Of a stretch of DNA of 64,000 nt, positions 55,422-64,000 are shown piece after piece. The DNA lies in the NCBI GenBank assembly GCA_039583875.1, contig CM077161.1, positions 64,237,885-64,301,884 of the forward strand, in the 5' to 3' direction. Every line of letters begins with the position of its first letter. Position 1 is the stretch's first letter. Both the position numbers and the translations under genes were made by a program. This DNA comes from Platanthera guangdongensis (lineage: Eukaryota; Streptophyta; Magnoliopsida; Asparagales; Orchidaceae). The notes under the pieces are model-generated. The model saw only the letters and a list, made by a program, of their open reading frames with translations. It did not search any database and had not been told where the DNA came from.

Positions 55422-57740
55422 ATGCGCACTAGACTCGGATCGGAATATTCGACTCCGTCTACGTCTAGGATGGCTGCGAATGAGCGTGGGGATCCCAACA
55501 CCGAGGCCATAGCTGGTCTACGTAACGAAATAACGGAGCTTAGGGACATGTTAACACAGATCCTACAAAATCAAGCTAGGCCTCCCCCGCCACCCGTTAA
55601 TGTTGACCGGCCCAACCGGCACCAACATAATTCTGATTCGGATTTTGATGGGGACTCCCCACGGGTGCCCCCTAAAGGACACCGCCCCGAGTGATACTTT
55701 GATATTACTAGGGCCATTAAGATAAATGCCCCCACTTATGATGGCATGGGAGATCCCCAAATCTTCCTTAACTGGAATGTGTATATGGAGTGTTACTTCG
55801 AGTGGCACAACCTGACGGATCCCCAAAAGGTCCAGGTTGTCCGGATGAAGTTAACAGGTCGTGCAAAGATGTTCTGGCTGAATGAGGAGTGAAGACTAGG
55901 AACCGGACACGGAGCCCCCCTTATAGGTTGGCCAGTAATGAAGAACCTGTTGACCGATCAGTACGTTCCCACGTACCATCGGACACAGATGTTCGATGAG
56001 CTTGCCACTCTGCGGCAGGGCTCAAACTCGATAGCTGAATATATGGGTGAACTTAAGGACCGTATGGTGCGATGTGATCTTAGGGAGATCCCCGAAGTCA
56101 CTCTATCTAGATTTCGAAAAGGCCTTCACCCCGATATCCAAAGGAAGCTCTTGCGATATGGGCATACGGACTTGAACACGACTTTCAACGCCGCCTTGGA
56201 CATTGAAAAACCCCTAGCCTCTAAGGCTCACTCCCGTTACGCTCATGCGAAGAAAAAGTCCACCACTGGGGCATCTTCCTCTACATACCCTGATAAGGGA
56301 AAGTTCAAATCCACCGAGTCGAAGTCAATCGTGATCACCGCTAGGAACACCAAGAACCCTGCGAGTGAGCGTGTCCCTATAGGGAAGGTTTGCAAGACTA
56401 ACACCACTTGTTACTCTTCCGCCATTCAAGGCCACTATGCCTACGAATGCCCAACAAAGACGAAAACCCTAGCCTTATTAGAGCCAATGACCGACCCTGA
56501 CGATTATGTATACGAGGCCGCAGAGGAGAGTGACCCCGAAGGAGTCCCTAGTGACTTAGAGGACGATCACCACCTTATGGTGATGCGTTGTATCTTTACC
56601 ACTCCTCGTCCATTAGATAATTGGAAGAGGACGAGCATATTTTCTCTAATTTTTAAGAGTGGCGAGAAGCTTCGCAAGTTGAGTGTTGATAGTGGTAGTT
56701 GCGTGAATGTCGTACCTAAGAACGATGTTGCACGTATGTCCTTGATCACGAAACCACACCCGACCCCATATCAGGTCGCTTGGATCAACAAGATCTCTGT
56801 ACCCGTTACCAAGCGATGCCTGTTCCCGCTCTCAATCAAATCCTACATTGATGAGGTGTGGTGTGATGTCCTTCCGATGGACGCTTGTCATATGTTGTTA
56901 GGCCGCCCTTGGCTATACGACCGTGATGTTACACATTTTGGTAGAGCTAACACTTATGAATTCAAATTCAATGGCAAAACCATCACTTTGAGGCCGACCA
57001 TCCCAAAGGAGCCCGTAGTCTTGGCTAAGGACACCACTATTCTGGTAGAACAGAAGACGTTGAATCTAGTTGGTAGGAAAGAGTTTGAGAGAGATCTGTT
57101 CTTTGATGGAATTATGTATGCGCTAGTCCTCTTAAGTGTGAAGCCCGATTCTATCATTTTGGATGAGTTACCTAATGAGTTACGGGTACTGTTGGAGGAG
57201 TATAGGGACGTGTACCCGGATGAGTTTCCGCCCACGTTACCCCTGCTTAGGAATATCCATCATGCGATAGATCTCATCCCGGGGTCTTCCTTGCCAAATC
57301 AGCCCCATTATCGACTCCACCCCGCAGATCACCTGGAGTTTCAGTCCCAGATAGAGGGCTTGGTAGAGAAAGGTTTTATTAGGAGTAGTATAAGTCCATG
57401 TGTTGTACCAGCCCTACTTGCCGCCAAGAAGGATGGTACCTGGAGGATGTGCGTTGATAGCCGGGCTATCAACGAAATCACCATCAAGTATAGGTTCCCC
57501 ATTCCCCGCCTAGATGACTTATGGGATGTCTTTTCTAGAGCCACAGTATTCTCCAAATTAGATCTTCGGAGTGGCTATCACCAGATTAGGATACGAGAGG
57601 GCGACGAGTGGAAGACTTCGTTTAAGTCGAAGGATGGTCTGTACGAATGGCTTGTGATGCCCTTTGGGTTATCCAATTCCCCTAGTACCTTCTCCCGAAT
57701 GATGACACATGTCTTTCAGCCATTCATGGGGAAGTCGTTG
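55422..57740 (+). pseudogene. CHR-2 gag, protease and first part of RT
   Basis: The gag start at 55422 (MRTRLGSEYS) is shared with CHR-1. TGA stops at 55692 and near 55890 interrupt the frame, which then runs open to 57764. The knuckle reads CYSSAIQGHYAYEC, with the second Cys replaced by Ser, so it probably no longer holds zinc. The protease site is LSVDSGSCVNVV. RT begins with GTWRMCVDSRAINE, FSKLDLRSGYHQIRI and MPFGLSNSPSTF. A one-base loss near 57735 breaks the frame at the catalytic VVYFDDIL. Confidence 0.88.
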
Positions 57741-58800
57741 TCGTCTACTTTGACGATATTCTGATTTATAGTACCTCTACTACCGAGCACATATCCCACA
57801 TGACAGTGATCCTTTCCACCCTGCGGAAGGAGACTTTATTTCTCAATCTTAAGAAATGCACTTTCTATGTCTCGGAGGTAGAGTTCTTAGGCTATATAGT
57901 CGGCTCTAAGGGTATTCGAGTTGATCCGGGCAAGGTTCAGGTCATTAAGGACTGGCCCGTGCCAACCACCCTACGTGAGGTGCGTAGTTTCCATGGGTTA
58001 GCCACGTTTTATCGTCGTTTCATATGAGACTTCAGTAGTATTATGACGCCTATCACAGACTATATGAAGAAGGGAGAGTTTACGTGGACGAAGTCCGCCA
58101 CCTATGCTTTTGAACGAATAAAGGAGATTATGACTGAGGCACCTGTCTTACGTCTACCTGACTTTGCTAAAGTATTTGAGCTCACGTGTGATGCGTCCGG
58201 GGTAGGGATTGGAGGTGTCTTGAGACAGGAGGGCCATCCCGTTAGTTATTTTAGCGAGAAGTTGTCCGGTCCTAAGCTGAACTATTCAAATTACGATAGG
58301 GAATTTTATGTTGTAGTCCGATGTCTACACCATTGGAGGCACTATCTCCTCTCCAAGGAGTTTGTGATCCTCTCCGATCATGAGGCTTTACGTTTCATCA
58401 ACGGCCAGCATAAGATCAGCCCACGATATGCTAAGTGGGTAGCTTTCTTACAAGGTTACACGTTTAATCTCAAGCACCTTAAGGGAGCTGATAACCGAGT
58501 CGCGGACGCCCTTAGTCTTTTTACTATTTTACTCACCTCTATGGAAGTACAAGTTGTAGGATTTGAGCGGATTAAGGATGAGTATGCCACGTGTCCTGAC
58601 TTCCAAGACTTCTATTTATCTGCGCAGGATAGCTCCCCCACGACGATATCTGCCTACGTCATCAAGGATGGTTACCTGTTTAGGAATGGGAAGCTATGTA
58701 TTCCGCAGTCATCGTTACGACTACATATCATATGGGAGTTGCATAGCGGAGGGTTGAGTGGCCACTTCGGTAGAGATAAGACCATTGCGTTAGTCGAGAA
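57741..58800 (+). pseudogene. CHR-2 RT end and RNase H
   Basis: The frame resumes at YFDDILIYS and includes LKKCTFYVSEVEFLGYIV. A TGA at 58025-58027 sits where CHR-1 has Arg, fitting CGA to TGA. RNase H has LTCDASGVGIGGVLRQEG, NYDREFYVVVRCLHHWRHYL and ADNRVADAL. The integrase N-terminal [14 protein letters not shown] follows before a frameshift near 58800. Confidence 0.88.
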
Positions 58801-59777
58801 AAATTCTATTGGCCAAAACTTAAGGTTATGGTGGGACAGGTAGTGAGTAGCTGCCGCATATATCAGGTGTCTAAGGGTAGTAAGACCAACGTAGGATTAT
58901 ATACACCCTTGCCTATTCCCTCCATGCCTTGGGTAGACGTTAGTATGGATTTTGTATTAGGCCTCCTCATTACCCTACGCCGTCACGACTCAGTTTTTGT
59001 CGTTGTGGATAGGTTTTCAAAGATGGATTATTTCATCCCGTGCATTAGGACAAACGATGCGTCTCACGTCGCTAAACTATATTTTAAAGAAGTTGTTAGT
59101 CACCGTGGAGTGCCAAAGACCTAGTATCAGATAGGGACGTAAAATTCACAAGTTATTTTTGGAAGACTCTTTGGATATTAATGCGAACAAAATTATTATT
59201 TTCCTCCGCCTATCATCCCCAAACTGATGGGCAGACGGAAGTGGTTAATCAGAGCTTAGGAAATTTGTTACGATGCCTTGTGAGTGATCACAAGAGCACT
59301 TGGGATCTTTTCCTTCCCCATGACCAATTAGCCTACAATAATTCCAAGAATAGGTCTACGGGTCTGTCTCCAAATGAGATTGTCAACGGGTATAAGGCTC
59401 CTGTGCCGCTTGACTTGGTGTTGTTGCCCCCAACGTACAAGGCAAGTCAGTTTGCACAATCCTTTGCCCAGCACATCCATGATTTACACGCACATATACG
59501 GGCCACCTTGACTACGCAATACGACGCTTATCAAGCGCACGCTAATTTACATAGGAGAGTATCAGACTTCAAAATTGGCGATCTAGTTTTAGTCTGTTTG
59601 GTTCCCGAACGCTTGCCAACTGGCACCGTTAAAAAGTTAGCACCAAAGCTCGCCGGCCCTTTTCGGATTATTAAGAAGTTAAGTGACAACGCTTTCGTTT
59701 TGGACTTGCCTGCTGATTGGGGTATCTCCCCCATTTTTAATGTTTCAGATTTAACGATGTTTGTGTCACCACCATAA
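58801..59777 (+). pseudogene. CHR-2 integrase
   Basis: The zinc-finger Cys part is damaged (CRIYQVSKG, with Tyr where CHR-1 has a second Cys). Catalytic Asp residues lie in VSMDFVLGL and SDRDVKFTSYFW, the latter after a frameshift near 59120. The Glu lies in HPQTDGQTEVVNQS. The C-terminal domain reads LVPERLPTGTVKKLAPKLAGPFRI and DWGISPIFNVSDL. A TAA at 59775-59777 separates it in frame from the chromodomain. Confidence 0.88.
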
Positions 59778-60242
59778 GAATTGATTTCTTGGTCATCTTC
59801 TTCTCCCACTCTAAATTCTCATGGGTTGGGGAGTGCTAGTACGGATGATCTCTCTCTTTCGGTCCCCACAGGTATATCATCGGATGGTAAGTTATCTTCT
59901 TTCCTGCCTACTGCTAATATGTTCCCCAGGTTTCCACGGATGTTTTCCACTCCATAGATGATACTTGATGCTGAGCCTGTTACCACTGCTGATGGTGACA
60001 CCCACCGCTTTCTCATCCGTTGGCGTGATCGGCCCCCTTCGGATGACTCTTGGGTACTCGAGATGGAGCTGCAAAGTTCGGATGTCGCTCTCCTTCACCG
60101 CTATCGCTTGGACTACACAGCAGAGATGCGTGCATTTGAGCGGGGGAGGATTGATGGCGTGCCCCATCCTCCACCAGTTGAAGACGATGCTGACGATGTT
60201 GAAGTTGATCGGTTGATAAAGCAATACAACTCAAGGATGTGA
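59778..60242 (+). pseudogene. CHR-2 chromodomain and pol tail running into the 3' LTR
   Basis: In frame with integrase after stops at 59775 and 59955. The chromodomain-like block reads ILDAEPVTTADGDTHRFLIRWRDRPPSDDSWV. The frame crosses the polypurine tract as ERGRID and enters the LTR at 60152. In this 3' LTR a one-base loss near 60210 gives an early stop at 60242; the 5' LTR keeps the longer tail. Confidence 0.8.
60139..60151 (+). promoter_or_regulatory. CHR-2 polypurine tract
   Basis: AGCGGGGGAGGAT immediately before LTR start TGATGGCG, identical to CHR-1. Confidence 0.88.
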
Positions 60243-60607
60243 GGCGGTACGATGACGCTAATGGAAGGCTATGCTACAACCTCCGCCCGCGGCGTACTAC
60301 AACCACTGCAAAGAATTAGCCTTAGTTATTTATTTTTCTTGAACTCTATTTTATATTTGGAATATAAAATTATCCTATGTTTTAGTGATAATTTTATATT
60401 CATTGCATGTTTTGTTATTTTTAATTTTGAACACTTTTAATGATTGGTGTGCCTTTAGCCATTCAGATGGATGAGATTACATCTCCATCATGAATGGTTA
60501 AGGCTTGTTTGTAACTCCTATATAAGGAGGCTTTCTTATGAGATAAGTAGAGAAAGATTGAAACCTAATTTTCTCCTTGAAATTTTCGGCCAAGAGGAGT
60601 CTTCTGC

Positions 60608-60640
<33 letters not shown>

Positions 60641-61238
60641 TGCTTGTGTTGTGAAGCCGCCGCCCCCTTGCTCCCTCCATCCGTTCGGTGCGACTCCGGT
60701 GCGGCTTCCTTCGGTGCGACTCCTTGGAAGAAGGTTGCAAACCCTTCGGTGTGACACCGGTGGATCCATGGAGAGAGTGATTCTCCCACAGTTATCTTGT
60801 GTGAGAAGCTTTCCGTTTGGGTAATCTCTTCCCTCTCCCTTGTGTGATACTCTTCTTTAGTTGTGGTGGTTTCGCACTCGTTTTCTCCGAGAAATTAATT
60901 TAATCGCTGCAAGTTTTGAGTCGAAATCGCCATTGCTAGGCTTTTTATTTCCGGATCGGGTGGATCCTATTTGCCTGAGCAGATCTTGGCCTATAGCCTT
61001 GGTCTTGCTCTCAAAAAGGAGTGGCAACCTTTGTGTTTTCTTGGGGAATATTCCGACTCAAATTTCCGATCGTTGTTTTCGAGTCGACCATTCCTCCTAA
61101 GTTATTTGTGCTGCATTCTTGCGACGAGAAACTATTGTGGGCGATAGGTGTTGTGTAGGTGCGGTAGATCTACGACGTGTAGAGCGGAGATAGAGCGTTA
61201 GATTCGTGGACATCTCCGATTCCGACACCCCTACATCA
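60152..61238 (+). repeat. CHR-2 3' LTR
   Basis: 1087 bp. About 15 differences from the 5' LTR lie in the first 185 bp and only about six, plus the C-run length (30 C at 60610-60639), in the remaining 900 bp. TSD AGAAT follows. Confidence 0.94.
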
Positions 61239-61965
61239 AGAATTTGTCGAGCTGAGTTACTAGTTCGTCGAACTGAGATTTTGTATTCGTCAACAAGACA
61301 GCTTCTATTCGTCGAGCTGAGTTTCAAGATCGTCGCGCTGAAAACTTGACTACTGTCTATTGCCAATTCTCTGTCTGAAGTTCGTCGAGCTGACAATTGC
61401 ATTCGTCGACTGGAGTTCAGCAACAATTCTGGACTTAGTCAAGTATTTTGTGTTGACTGATATTCTGTGTGTCAACATGAATCTTCTGGTGTCGACACAG
61501 GTGGATGTCGACTGATTAGTCTTGGTGTCGACACAAATCTTCTAATGTCGACATAAGTGGGTGTCGACTGATTATTCTTGGTGTCGACAAAAGTTTTCTG
61601 GTGTCGACAAAGTTGGTGTCGACACATGACCTAAGTGTCGACACAAATCTTCTAGTTCCATAATTCGTCGAGTAGAGTACCGAGTTCGTCAACCTGAGAA
61701 GTTGACTTCGTCGACCTGAGATCTTCTGACAGAAGGTTGTTGTGAACTCGAGGTCCAAGTTTGTCGAGCTCAGAATCTTGTTCATCGACCAAAGTCTGAA
61801 GTTGGACTTTGAATAATATGGTGTTATCCTGACTTTAGTTTGTTGAAGTATCCCAGTTTTCGTCAACCAGAGAATGAAGATCGTCGAGCTCAGCTCAGAG
61901 AAATATCTCAAGATTGTCGAGCTGAGAACGTCTTTCGTCGACCTGAGTTCGACGAACGTCGAACT
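61239..61965. repeat. GTCGAC/GTCGAGCT palindrome array in SIRE-D LTR
   Basis: Between 61240 and 61965 short palindromes TCGTCGAGCTGA and TGTCGACA alternate. About nine GTCGAC hexamers fall within 61490-61650, spaced 15-40 bp. The layout matches the SIRE-C array but the core sequence differs. Confidence 0.78.
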
Positions 61966-62153
61966 CATTTTACTTGGTCTTGAAATCTTCTAAGTCTTGA
62001 GTCTCTGATAGTCTTATTGATAGCTGGTCCATCTGATATTGAATCTAAGGACTTGGCCTATACTCTAGGACACAACTATGACCCTGGCTATACATGTTGG
62101 GTCACATCATCCTAAGTTAGTGAACCTAGCCCAAATCAACTAGGGATCCAACA

Positions 62154-62163
62154 ATCTCCACCT
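62154..62163 (-). promoter_or_regulatory. SIRE-D 3' polypurine tract
   Basis: On the minus strand AGGTGGAGAT directly precedes LTR start TGTTGG. It differs from SIRE-C AGGGGGAGAT at one base. Confidence 0.82.
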
Positions 62164-62345
62164 ATTTGGGTGAGGTCACTAATAGACTCAAAACAAAAAC
62201 ATAAAAACAAACAAAGCAAGAAAAAGGTATATATAACAGAGATTTACTAACACATGTAGCAGATAGATATATATGTACATGAGCTTTGTTTAATCAGATA
62301 CCTCATTTTTAAAGTAAATGCAGAAAAGTTAAAACCATGTAAAGG
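62164..62345 (-). other. SIRE-D 3' untranslated spacer
   Basis: AT-rich sequence between the third-ORF stop and the polypurine tract. The end next to the tract (GTGACCTCACCCAAAT on the minus strand) is the left arm of an imperfect inverted repeat with the LTR start region (ATTTGGGCTAGGTTCAC). Confidence 0.55.
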
Positions 62346-64000
62346 TTACTTCTTCTTCTTCTTATCTATGGACTTGTCTTCTTTAGTCTTTTCACCTGGC
62401 TTTGTAAAGATAATTTCTCTATTTGGATTCAAAGCCTGTGCCTGTGTCATTGTCATATCAGCTACCCCAATAATCTTCAGAGATGTAGTTCTGGGGACAA
62501 CTGCTTCAGGATATAGCTTCATGTAATCATCAACATTGAACATTTTATTTGCTTTATCAAATCTTTTGAGTTCTTCCTTTCCATATTTGGACATAGTTGA
62601 ATATCCTGATATATCTTTGCCTTCAGCTTTTGCTTTATTAATAAAAGAAAGACCAATAATTTCCTGGAATCGAGCCATTCTAGTAGTGTTTGCTGTTTCA
62701 GGATCCTCAAACGGAACAGGAGGTGAATATGGTCTTTCAGGACTATTAGCCTTCTGGTCTGCAGAGATACTTTGCTGTTGCTGCTGATGTTGTTGATGTT
62801 GTTGATGTTGTTGTTGTCTTTCAGAAGTGTAGTGCCTTTTCTGACTATTTCCAAAAGGTCTCCCTTGGTGTCTCTAATAGGTTTGAATAGGGGCAGACCT
62901 CTGAGAGCTAGAGCCAGTGGCGCCAGCTGCTGGAGGAGGTGGATCTCTTCTGTACTGATGAACTGGTGGAGGAGAATATTTTCTACTTCTTTTCTTCTCC
63001 TTTTGCTGATTTTTAGACAACCACATCCATGCTGACATTCCTTTATAAGGAGTTATATTTTGGAGAATATAGTATGGAGTGTAATTCTTTGGGCTTGGCT
63101 TAGCAGCAGGAGGAGGAGGGGCCTTCCTTTTCATTGACAAAAGTTTCTTCTTTTTCTTAGCAGCTTCTTCATCTGAATCTTCTTCATCATCATCATCATC
63201 TGAATCCTGACGATTATCATATAAAACATATATATCTCTCAAGATGTCCTCAGATACAATAAGTTTTTCAGTTGGAACCTGAACTGAGCTTTCAGCTGCT
63301 TTTGTTTCTTCTGCAATGTCATCCAAGATCAACTCATCTAGATCTAGCATAGGAGAGTCATCCATTACAAAAGTTGGAGCAAAGATAGCTACTAGAGGGG
63401 ATGGAATGACTGTCAAGGTTGGTGCAGATATTAGAATTACAAAGCTATCACATAGTTGCTTAGCAACTGCTGGACTGACAGGAGAGGTATAAGGAATAAT
63501 AGCCAAATGTGGCTTAGTAAATTCTTCTGGAAGATAATGCATATGTACAGTGTCAAAGAGTTTCAACAAATCTTCAAAGTGAACTATGGGATTTAGGTTA
63601 AAATCACCAACAGTTTTGAATCCTTTAGAATATGACTCATCAAAATCCATGTCAGTATCAATGAAATCAATTAAATCTTTACTTATACAATATGTATATT
63701 CTGCTGTGAAGACTGGAGTATTTGCTGGTGCTGGAGCTGAAGACTCTGAAGCTGTAGCTACTTCTTCATCATCAAGCATCTCCCCCTATGTGGTTTCAGT
63801 GGGAACTGAGGCCAGGCCCCTGACTGAGGAGAGGGTAGCAGTGAGAGCAGATATTTGGGCAGATAAAGATGTAATGGTGGTAGCAAGAGGTGTAATGGCC
63901 TCTGCTATAAGTGATTTAAGAAGGGGAGTGATGATGGTGATGATAGATGTGATGGTAAAGGGGTCCAATGAGAAAGTGGTAGATGGTGTTGCAGTTGGTG
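62346..64000 (-). pseudogene. SIRE-D third ORF, C-terminal half
   Basis: One frame from beyond the window edge to a TAA at 62346, with TAG at 63786-63788 and 62874-62876. Features in order are a Leu/Ile/Thr-rich amphipathic region, an acidic Asp/Glu region, a basic block with PYYILQNITPYKGMSAWMWL, a Pro-rich stretch, a Gln/His repeat, PYSPPVPFEDPE, and the end LYPEAVVPRT ... ALNPNREI. It aligns along its length with the SIRE-C third ORF though the sequence is much diverged. No function is assigned. The first TAG replaces the CAG of SIRE-C. Confidence 0.72.

Larger units (their letters stand above)
54071..61238 (+). mobile_element. CHR-2, Gypsy element with chromodomain
   Basis: 7168 bp on the plus strand, flanked by AGAAT at 54066-54070 and 61239-61243. 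LTRs are 1079 bp and 1087 bp, with PBS TGGTATCAGAGG, gag-pol, chromodomain and polypurine tract between them. It is the same broad family as CHR-1 but clearly diverged in the LTR. All long frames have stops or shifts. Confidence 0.95.
53036..62153 (-). mobile_element. SIRE-D 3' LTR, interrupted by CHR-2
   Basis: On the minus strand the LTR starts TGTTGGATCCC at 62153, runs to 61239, is interrupted by CHR-2 (54071-61238, TSD AGAAT), resumes at 54070 and ends CTTTCA at 53036. Its own length is about 1.95 kb. The last 80 bp resemble the SIRE-C LTR end (ACTCTATTCACC, CCTCTAGAGTAT, CACTTTCA), which shows relatedness. TSD ACACA is at 53031-53035; the partner lies beyond 64000. Confidence 0.88.

Overview
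This window is plant nuclear DNA that, as far as I can read it, consists entirely of nested LTR retrotransposons. The evidence is long LTRs with 5-bp target-site duplications (TSDs), initiator-Met-type and Athila-type primer binding sites, Copia elements of the SIRE kind with an extra ORF after pol, an Athila-type Gypsy element, a Tekay-type Gypsy element with a very long LTR, and two Gypsy elements with a C-terminal chromodomain. No host gene, rRNA, tRNA or CRISPR was found. An angiosperm is likely; the species cannot be told.

Layout, with names used in the entries. SIRE-A (1-882) is a 3' end whose LTR head is joined to an inverted copy of itself. SIRE-B (883-5226, minus) keeps its 5' LTR, gag, protease and the start of integrase. 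TEK is an old minus-strand Tekay-like element: its 3' LTR lies at 5388-6829 plus 17514-21783, its internal region at 21784-24013 plus 44939-47615, and its 5' LTR end at 47616-48269. ATH (6830-17508, minus, TSD AGAAG) is an Athila-like element inside the TEK LTR. CHR-1 (24019-44933, plus, TSD CGACT) is a chromodomain element inserted into TEK pol. SIRE-C (25620-38493, plus, TSD GAGAG) lies inside the CHR-1 5' LTR, and a 660-bp solo LTR (31514-32173, TSD GTAGA) lies inside the SIRE-C reverse transcriptase. This gives a four-level nest: TEK, then CHR-1, then SIRE-C, then the solo LTR.

On the right, SIRE-D (minus, TSD ACACA) is inserted in the TEK 5' LTR and runs off the window. CHR-2 (54071-61238, plus, TSD AGAAT) is inserted in the SIRE-D LTR. 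A 4.77-kb tandem duplication (44909-49673 and 49674-54439) then copied the CHR-1 edge, TEK gag to RT, and parts of the SIRE-D and CHR-2 LTRs.

Every long coding region is broken by stops or frameshifts, so nothing here is plainly autonomous. In ATH all four visible stops fit C-to-T changes at CG or CHG sites.

The most interesting signals are: an approximately 1,000-codon third ORF shared by the SIRE-like families, preceded by a good splice acceptor and carrying an internal copy of the polypurine tract; hairpins with compensating changes around the polypurine tract and near the LTR end; arrays of short GTCGA/GAGCTC palindromes in several LTR families; the palindromic LTR head of SIRE-A; an LTR-PBS-partial LTR arrangement in CHR-1; and a sharp jump in LTR divergence in CHR-2 at the end of the coding tail that overlaps its LTR.
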